A DNA stretch of 64,000 nucleotides from Symsagittifera roscoffensis (taxonomy: Eukaryota; Xenacoelomorpha; Acoela; Convolutidae), in the NCBI RefSeq assembly GCF_963678635.1, contig NC_087071.1:44565095-44629094 (forward strand), given 5' to 3'. Shown piece by piece: positions 59,235 to 64,000 of the stretch. Under the pieces are notes generated by a model that was not told the DNA's origin, made no database searches, and worked only from the letters and a program-made list of their open reading frames with translations. Positions within the stretch are counted from its first letter, which is position 1, and each line of letters begins with the position of its first letter. A program made the position numbers and the translations under genes.

Positions 59235-59483
59235 CTAAACAACAACAATACAAAAATAACATAAAAGCAAAACGGCAGTTATCCAAAACTGAAAAAAAAA
59301 GTAAAAAAAAAAACTGTATCAGCCAAAATTTTGTCTTAAATGAAATTCATTTTGAAAAACAAAACATGTCAAGAAACACAATTTCAAAGTACTAAATTAT
59401 AATTTACAAAAATGATCAAGCGGTAACAAAGCAGACAAAAGTTGGGTATTTTTATAACGGCGCGTATTCTGTTCCATGCTCAC

Positions 59484-59647
59484 CTCGTCAGAGTCGAATC
59501 CTTGACAAGATCCCTGGATTCCGAGTTGGAACGAGGCAGACCCACTGTAGTACAGTTCAACGTAGGCCTCATTGTCATCCACATTCGTGTCTCTAATTAA
59601 GTAGGCAGTCGCAGTCCTGCTGTTGATGTCAATCACTGGGAACTTGT
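59484..59647 (-). CDS. CTCK protein gene, exon -3
   Basis: Acceptor CTCTTTCCAG, donor GTGAGC. Two bases plus 54 codons: KFPVIDINSRTATAYLIRDT, then AYVELYYSGSASFQLGIQGS and CQGFDSDE. Alternating hydrophobic residues suggest beta strands. Confidence 0.88.
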
Positions 59648-60328
59648 CTGGAAAGAGAAAACAGAAAAAGTTAGTAAGTTAAAACAATTCTGTAGATTGT
59701 TCAATATAATTATGACGTCTTTCATACTGGCGATAAACAAAAATATAGATTTACATTCCAACAAATTTGAACTTATCAGAATGTATCCACAATGGTCCTG
59801 AAAATAAATTTATTATTTATATGACATTAACAAGTTGATAGGGAAATACGAAGATGATACGTTACCAAAAAAAAACAGATGGTAACTCCGTCAAAAAGGA
59901 ATATTAGCGTGAGGGAAATAAATCAGTAGCGAGAGGGAGAATTAGGGCTTCAAATATTTAGTTATTATCGCGGTTACCCTCTCCCCCTTCCTTTGAAAGG
60001 AGCAACTACTTATTTTTGCAGGTTTTGGGCATCCTCAAAACGTAAAAATTTTCATGCCTAGTTAAAGTTGGCATGAAATGCCTTGTATGGCTCTTTTCTA
60101 GTTCACCCTTCAAATTTAAGTTTGAAAGACTATTTAACGTTGTCATAATGCAATCAAATTTGACGTGGTGAACAAATCGACAACTGTGAGCAGATTTGTT
60201 GTTCATACTTTACAGCGTAACATCACATATTTAGCCGTAATAACACGTAAAACAAACATAAAACTCGGTATTTTGAAAGGTGGGGGGGGGGGGTGGAAAA
60301 GAGTCCCAGTTTCATTAGGAATACTCAC

Positions 60329-60565
60329 TTCTCCATGTAACGTAGTTAGGACAGTCAATCTGGGTTTCCTTGTTGAAGGAACTTCCAGGCACCACCACCA
60401 CTCCATTAGCCGGAGTGTAGACTGCGTCATCCACGATCACAGTGCACTGGTCTACCACATTGGAAGTGATGGGGACCGAGTCCTGTCCCTGTTGCAGTTT
60501 GTATAGGCGAAGTACTATTTCAGTGGACATCAGGTCAGACACGTCGAATGGGGTACCGCCAGAAC
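60329..60565 (-). CDS. CTCK protein gene, exon -4
   Basis: Acceptor TATCCTTGCAG, donor GTGAGT. Reads GGTPFDVSDLMSTEIVLRLY, then VDQCTVIVDDAVYTPANGVV and ETQIDCPNYVTWR. Length 237 fits phase (2+234+1). It begins the segment after the cystine knot, starting with a short Gly-rich linker. Confidence 0.88.
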
Positions 60566-60905
60566 CTGCAAGGATACAAATTAATAAAAAATATATTATA
60601 ATATACAATAAATCATGAAACTGACACAAAATATTATAAAAGAGAAAATATTATAAAATCATGAAACTGACTCATGAAACTCGTTTTGATAATAAGCACG
60701 ATTATATCATTGAGCTCTAAAATTTGTAAAAGATGAATTTAGAATTACATTTTGTTGTAAATTTTACTGAATTACATTTTTTTAAAATTCTTCTGAATTG
60801 TTTCGAAACTTACAACTGCTTTCAGATACTAAATGTATTTTTAGACTTATTTATAGTCTGAAAAGAATCAAAACTTTTCAGATAAATCTAAATCGTCGCT
60901 GTTAC

Positions 60906-61051
60906 CGTCACAAGCATCGCAGGAGCATCCGCCCTCTATGCTGAGTGGGAGTGAGACTGTCTTCTTGTTCTCCAGTACTGTAGTGAGTCCACCTACATTG
61001 TACGTGTGGGTGCAGTCGAATGTCACAGGCACCATCGAAGTCGCCACTGGT
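60906..61051 (-). CDS. CTCK protein gene, exon -5 (second half of the cystine knot)
   Basis: Acceptor TTTGTTCCAG, donor GTAACA. Reads PVATSMVPVTFDCTHTYNVG, then TVSLPLSIEGGCSCDACDG. The single FDC followed by C-x-C-x2-C near the end is the closing part of a CTCK domain as in mucins and hemolectin. The first base completes an Arg codon begun in the exon before. Confidence 0.9.
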
Positions 61052-61176
61052 CTGGAACAAATAAAAAGGAAAACTTACAACCGTTAACCGAGACGAAAGA
61101 TACAAAAAGATGTGTGTAGAAAAAACAGTTATTAGCAATCATTAACTTTAGCAATCATCAACAATGATTAGCAATC

Positions 61177-61270
61177 ATCAAGTCTATGTTTGAATCTAGA
61201 CGCTAATGGACTTTTTTGAAAAAAAAAACAAAAAAGTCCATTAGCGTCTAGAGTCAAACATTGACTTGAT
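61177..61270. repeat. Long hairpin in a CTCK-gene intron
   Basis: 61177-61217 (ATCAAGTCTATGTTTGAATC...) pairs with 61231-61270 over about 40 bp. The CTAGACGCTAATGGACTTTT core is perfect. The loop is A-rich. Lies between exons -6 and -5. Confidence 0.92.
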
Positions 61271-61340
61271 TCAAACTTGTTAACCCGAAGAATTTTTCGA
61301 GAATTAAGAAACTGGCCAATAGCAAGCTCAAGTGTACATG

Positions 61341-61427
61341 CAGGGGCGAATCAAGGATTTTCTCGATGTGGGGGGGGGGGGTCGTTTTTTCAAAAAATGT
61401 TCAAAAATTTTGTCGACTTTTTTTAGG
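61341..61427. mobile_element. hAT-like MITE, short one-ended copy
   Basis: CAGGGGCGAATCAAGGATTT at the left, then GATTTTCTCGATG and a G run, ending TTGTCGACTTTTTTTAG as in the first 90 bases of 21630-22001. GTACATGCA occurs at both edges. Only the left part of the element is present. Confidence 0.75.
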
Positions 61428-61558
61428 TACATGCAATACCTCGAACAGTTCATTTTCAATTGCTAAGACACACTTTCGTGAATCAATTTAACCTTTGTTT
61501 ATTAATGATAACTCGGTTAATTCAGTTAAATAATGGATTTTAAAAAAGAACTGTTTGC

Positions 61559-61715
61559 CTGCAGCAAGCACAAGTGGACATGAATCCTTGAGAGATGTCG
61601 TTGACATTGGGCATGAAATATCCACCAGTTCCACACATTCCACTGCAGTAGCTGAATTCCACCTCGCCGTCAGACACGCACACTGTGTTCACTGTACTGT
61701 TCTGGTAAGTCTGCT
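61559..61715 (-). CDS. CTCK protein gene, exon -6 (first half of the cystine knot; GC donor)
   Basis: Acceptor CTCTGTTTCCAG at 61716-61727. Reads QTYQNSTVNTVCVSDGEVEF, then SYCSGMCGTGGYF and FMSTCACC. YCSGMC is the C-x-G-x-C ring signature of a cystine knot, and the C-x-C-C cluster follows at the usual distance. The exon ends at CTGCAG followed by GCAAAC (donor 61558 downward), a GC donor. The alternative GTTCTT donor nine bases on would put a stop in the next exon. Confidence 0.9.
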
Positions 61716-61827
61716 CTGGAAACAGAGAGAAACAAACAATGTTTAATTTTTATGAAGAATGACAACATAATGGGAGTCAAAATTATACTTTATACTAGTA
61801 TTGTTGCTCTTATATTCTGGTAGTCTA

Positions 61828-62775
61828 CCCGGGTTGACCTCCATAGACCGCAAATGCTAATCATACAATTCCATAAAATAAGTCTATGAAAAAATACTAA
61901 TCATACAAATTTCATACACTTTGCTAAAATGGTGTCATTGAGTTTTCGAACAATTTTTCTCTTGTTTTGGCATAAAATTCGGTGTATCGTACTAAATAAA
62001 AAAGAAAAACTTTTTGTCGAAAAAAATGCTAATCATACAATTTTCATATATGGAAAATGTATGACTAGCATTTTTTTGATGGCGATGACAAAAATTTTCC
62101 AGAGTATTTTTGAAATTGTCACCAAAAAAATTTATTTTGTTTTTTTTCAACCGGAAACTGATTGTCGTACTCAAACAAACAATTTTTGAGGAACAAAATT
62201 TTGCATGCGAAATTTAATTTTTGTGTGTATAACGTAGTCCTGGATATATTAATATTGGATTTTTTTCCTTTTCTCTTCATAACTTTTGTCAAAAACGCCA
62301 TGTATGAAAAACTTTTGTATGACATGTTTTTGTATGCCTTGATCAATGTCTGGTAAATAAAAAGTTCAAATTTTAGAAATAATCATATTTGAATGTTTTT
62401 TCTAAAATTTAGAAGTTCGTTACTTTCGTTATATTATTTGTGTGAGACAGAATTAGGACATTTCAGGCGGCTGTGTCCATTGCATTTCTAATGCGAGACG
62501 GCCAAACCTTTGGTTAGTACGTTTGAGTATCCAAGGTTAAAGTCATTTGTGTTCGGTTACAAAAACAACCGAAAAATTTTGAGAACTTAAAAAGTAAAAA
62601 ATCAATATTTTTCGTTTATGGAAAAATGCTAGTCATACAATTTTCATATATGAAAAAATACTAATCATAGACCTTTCATGCAATTTTCTGTACTTAGGGA
62701 ATTGCATGTAAACTGTATGATTAGCATTTTTCCCTATATGAAAATTGTATGACTAGCATTTTTGGTCAACCCGGG
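61828..62775. mobile_element. TA-flanked inverted-repeat element (Tc1/mariner-type MITE), 948 bp
   Basis: Begins CCCGGGTTGACC and ends GGTCAACCCGGG, each flanked by TA, the Tc1/mariner target. Both subterminal zones carry copies of AAATGCTARTCATACAATT (61853, 61893, 62026, 62624, 62656 forward; 62058, 62713, 62744 reverse). No transposase ORF. It sits in the long intron between exons -7 and -6 of the CTCK gene. Partial relatives are at 11113, 32851 and 40527. Confidence 0.8.
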
Positions 62776-63302
62776 TAGGAAAAAGCTAATTTTAATTATT
62801 AAATCCAATATACTTTATATCCTTAACATGGCATTACTTTGACTTATATTATGGCAGGTCTGCTCTTGAAACAGAGAAAAAATATATTTGTCGAATAAAA
62901 TTTATCCGCGAGGGAAAGGACCAACATACGAGCTGTTCAGCTCATCACGTCGAATCGCTGTTGTGCCCCTGCTTAAGAACTACATGCAACTTTTTTGGCT
63001 ATTTTTCTGAGCTGGGTAAAGTTGCTTCACCCTAAAGCAACGAGCTTGGATCTGAGTGGGCCTCCAACATCCGACCTTTCGATATTTCACTTTTACGACC
63101 AGAGACCATATTGACAGATTAATATTGTTTCTCTAGTTATCTGATAGGCCTGCTAAAAAACAAGAACAAAAAATATTTATTTAATTTTAAGACTACAGAG
63201 CATCGTGTGTGAAAGATAAACAGGTTGATGTTGAAATTCTGGGAGTCTGGTATGGTCTATTCTTCAACTCACAAAACTTGAAAAAAAAAATTTTAAAATG
63301 AT

Positions 63303-63410
63303 TACATGTAATATATCTTTTGAATTTTCAATATGGTATTGTTTTGACTGTTAACTTACATGTAATATATCTTTTGAATTTTCAATGTGGTAATGTTTTG
63401 ACTGTAAACT
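63303..63410. repeat. Two-copy tandem duplication, 54-bp period
   Basis: TACATGTAATATATCTTTTG then AATTTTCAAT.TGGTA and TGTTTTGACTG occurs at 63303 and 63357 with about three differences. In the CTCK-gene intron. Confidence 0.95.
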
Positions 63411-63927
63411 TATCCCAGACTGGAAAGTGAAAAAACGCTAAAAAAACAAGCTATAAATAGACCATACTTTGTATTATACATTGTATTTGCAAAAAAATGT
63501 TATTCTAGGTAAACTATGGAGGATTGTTCTTCAAATGATCTTTATGTGCTAAAAAACGGTTCGTTTTATTATTTCAGAAATACAATTCTGCCGAAAATCT
63601 CTTTATAGTTCGCACAAAATGTTTAAGAATCATCAAGTCAAAATTTATGGGAATTTCATCAGTGTTTTTTTGTCATTTTCGTTTATATTTTTGCATATTT
63701 TAGAGAAAGGAAATTTATAAAATCAGCGGCTGATCTCTATCAAAGAGCAGCAATTGAACTTAATAATAAGACTCTTCACTACTTTCATTGACACTTCAAC
63801 AGTTCGATTGAACTTAATAAAGATTAAACTTTATGAATATTGAACTTAAAAAAGATTGTACATAATAAAGATTGAATTTAATAAAGCTTGAACTGAACAA
63901 AGATTGATTGAACTTAATTGAACTTGC

Positions 63928-64000
63928 CTCGTTCGTATTTGATCTCTCTCACATCAGTCTTGGGATACTGACACTTGCGCTTAACACACACTGGCTCACA
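63928..64000 (-). CDS. CTCK protein gene, upstream exon, partial (GC donor)
   Basis: Runs off the right edge. Reads CEPVCVKRKCQYPKTDVREI, then KYER, and ends at ACGAG followed by GCAAGT, a consensus-perfect GC donor. The split Glu codon joins cleanly to the next exon across a 2.2-kb intron. The Cys spacing is like the segment just before CTCK domains in mucin-type proteins. Upstream exons (probably VWD, TIL or VWC domains, signal peptide) would lie beyond 64000. Confidence 0.85.

Noticed and set aside
61549-61558. GTTCTT donor nine bases after the GC donor of exon -6
   Set aside because: It changes the phase and places a stop in the next exon, losing the closing cysteines of the knot.
62855-62890. 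Extra exon start resembling the 61711-61738 acceptor region (TCTGCTC.TGAAACAGAGA)
   Set aside because: No open coding frame follows it on the - strand; it looks like a duplicated intron/exon edge or chance similarity.

Overview
This is a gene-poor, AT-rich and repeat-rich piece of an invertebrate animal nuclear genome with long introns and one 200-base assembly gap. Two host genes are well supported. LIX1 (the lowfat family) lies on the + strand with five coding exons between 48115 and 53546. The 3' part of a secreted cystine-knot protein gene lies on the - strand, seven coding exons between 58385 and 64000, and runs off the right edge. I reconstructed ten introns from reading frame and phase. 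Six donors are GT, three are GC and one appears to be GA. That share of non-GT donors is far above the usual metazoan level. As I recall, non-GT donors are reported as common in the copepod Eurytemora affinis and in larvacean tunicates. A copepod fits best here (a BEL/Pao element is present), but this is inference.

Layout. 1-1538 has no recognisable gene. 1539-10023 is an almost intact BEL/Pao LTR retrotransposon on the - strand with its target duplication. Its gag-pol is one reading frame broken only by four stop codons. Its leader carries three related hairpins whose stems show compensatory changes. 10.7-11.7 kb holds MITE and repeat fragments. 12.1-15.1 kb is a decayed LINE (+). 15.7-17.9 kb is a decayed Ty3/Gypsy pol (-) interrupted by the N gap. 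19.6-21.1 kb holds two unassigned coding-like stretches. 21.6-22.0 kb is a complete hAT-like MITE. 25.9-30.0 kb holds three decayed copies of a zinc-knuckle gag-like sequence, two of them in a diverged tandem duplication of about 1.9 kb.

30.5-34.5 kb is a mosaic of recent tandem and dispersed duplications. 35.2-36.8 kb is a diverged copy of the LIX1 5' region and first exon. 37-42 kb holds an unclassified interspersed repeat and exon-like ORFs. 46.7-53.5 kb is LIX1. 54.2-56.5 kb holds fold-back and tRNA-like repeats. 58.4-64.0 kb is the cystine-knot gene, whose introns contain a TA-flanked inverted-repeat element, a long hairpin and a tandem duplication.

The two host genes show no sign of working together. 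LIX1 is an intracellular adaptor linked in animals to Fat/Dachsous and Hippo/YAP signalling. The right-hand gene encodes a secreted protein with a mucin- or hemolectin-like CTCK domain followed by an unassigned C-terminal extension of about 268 residues.
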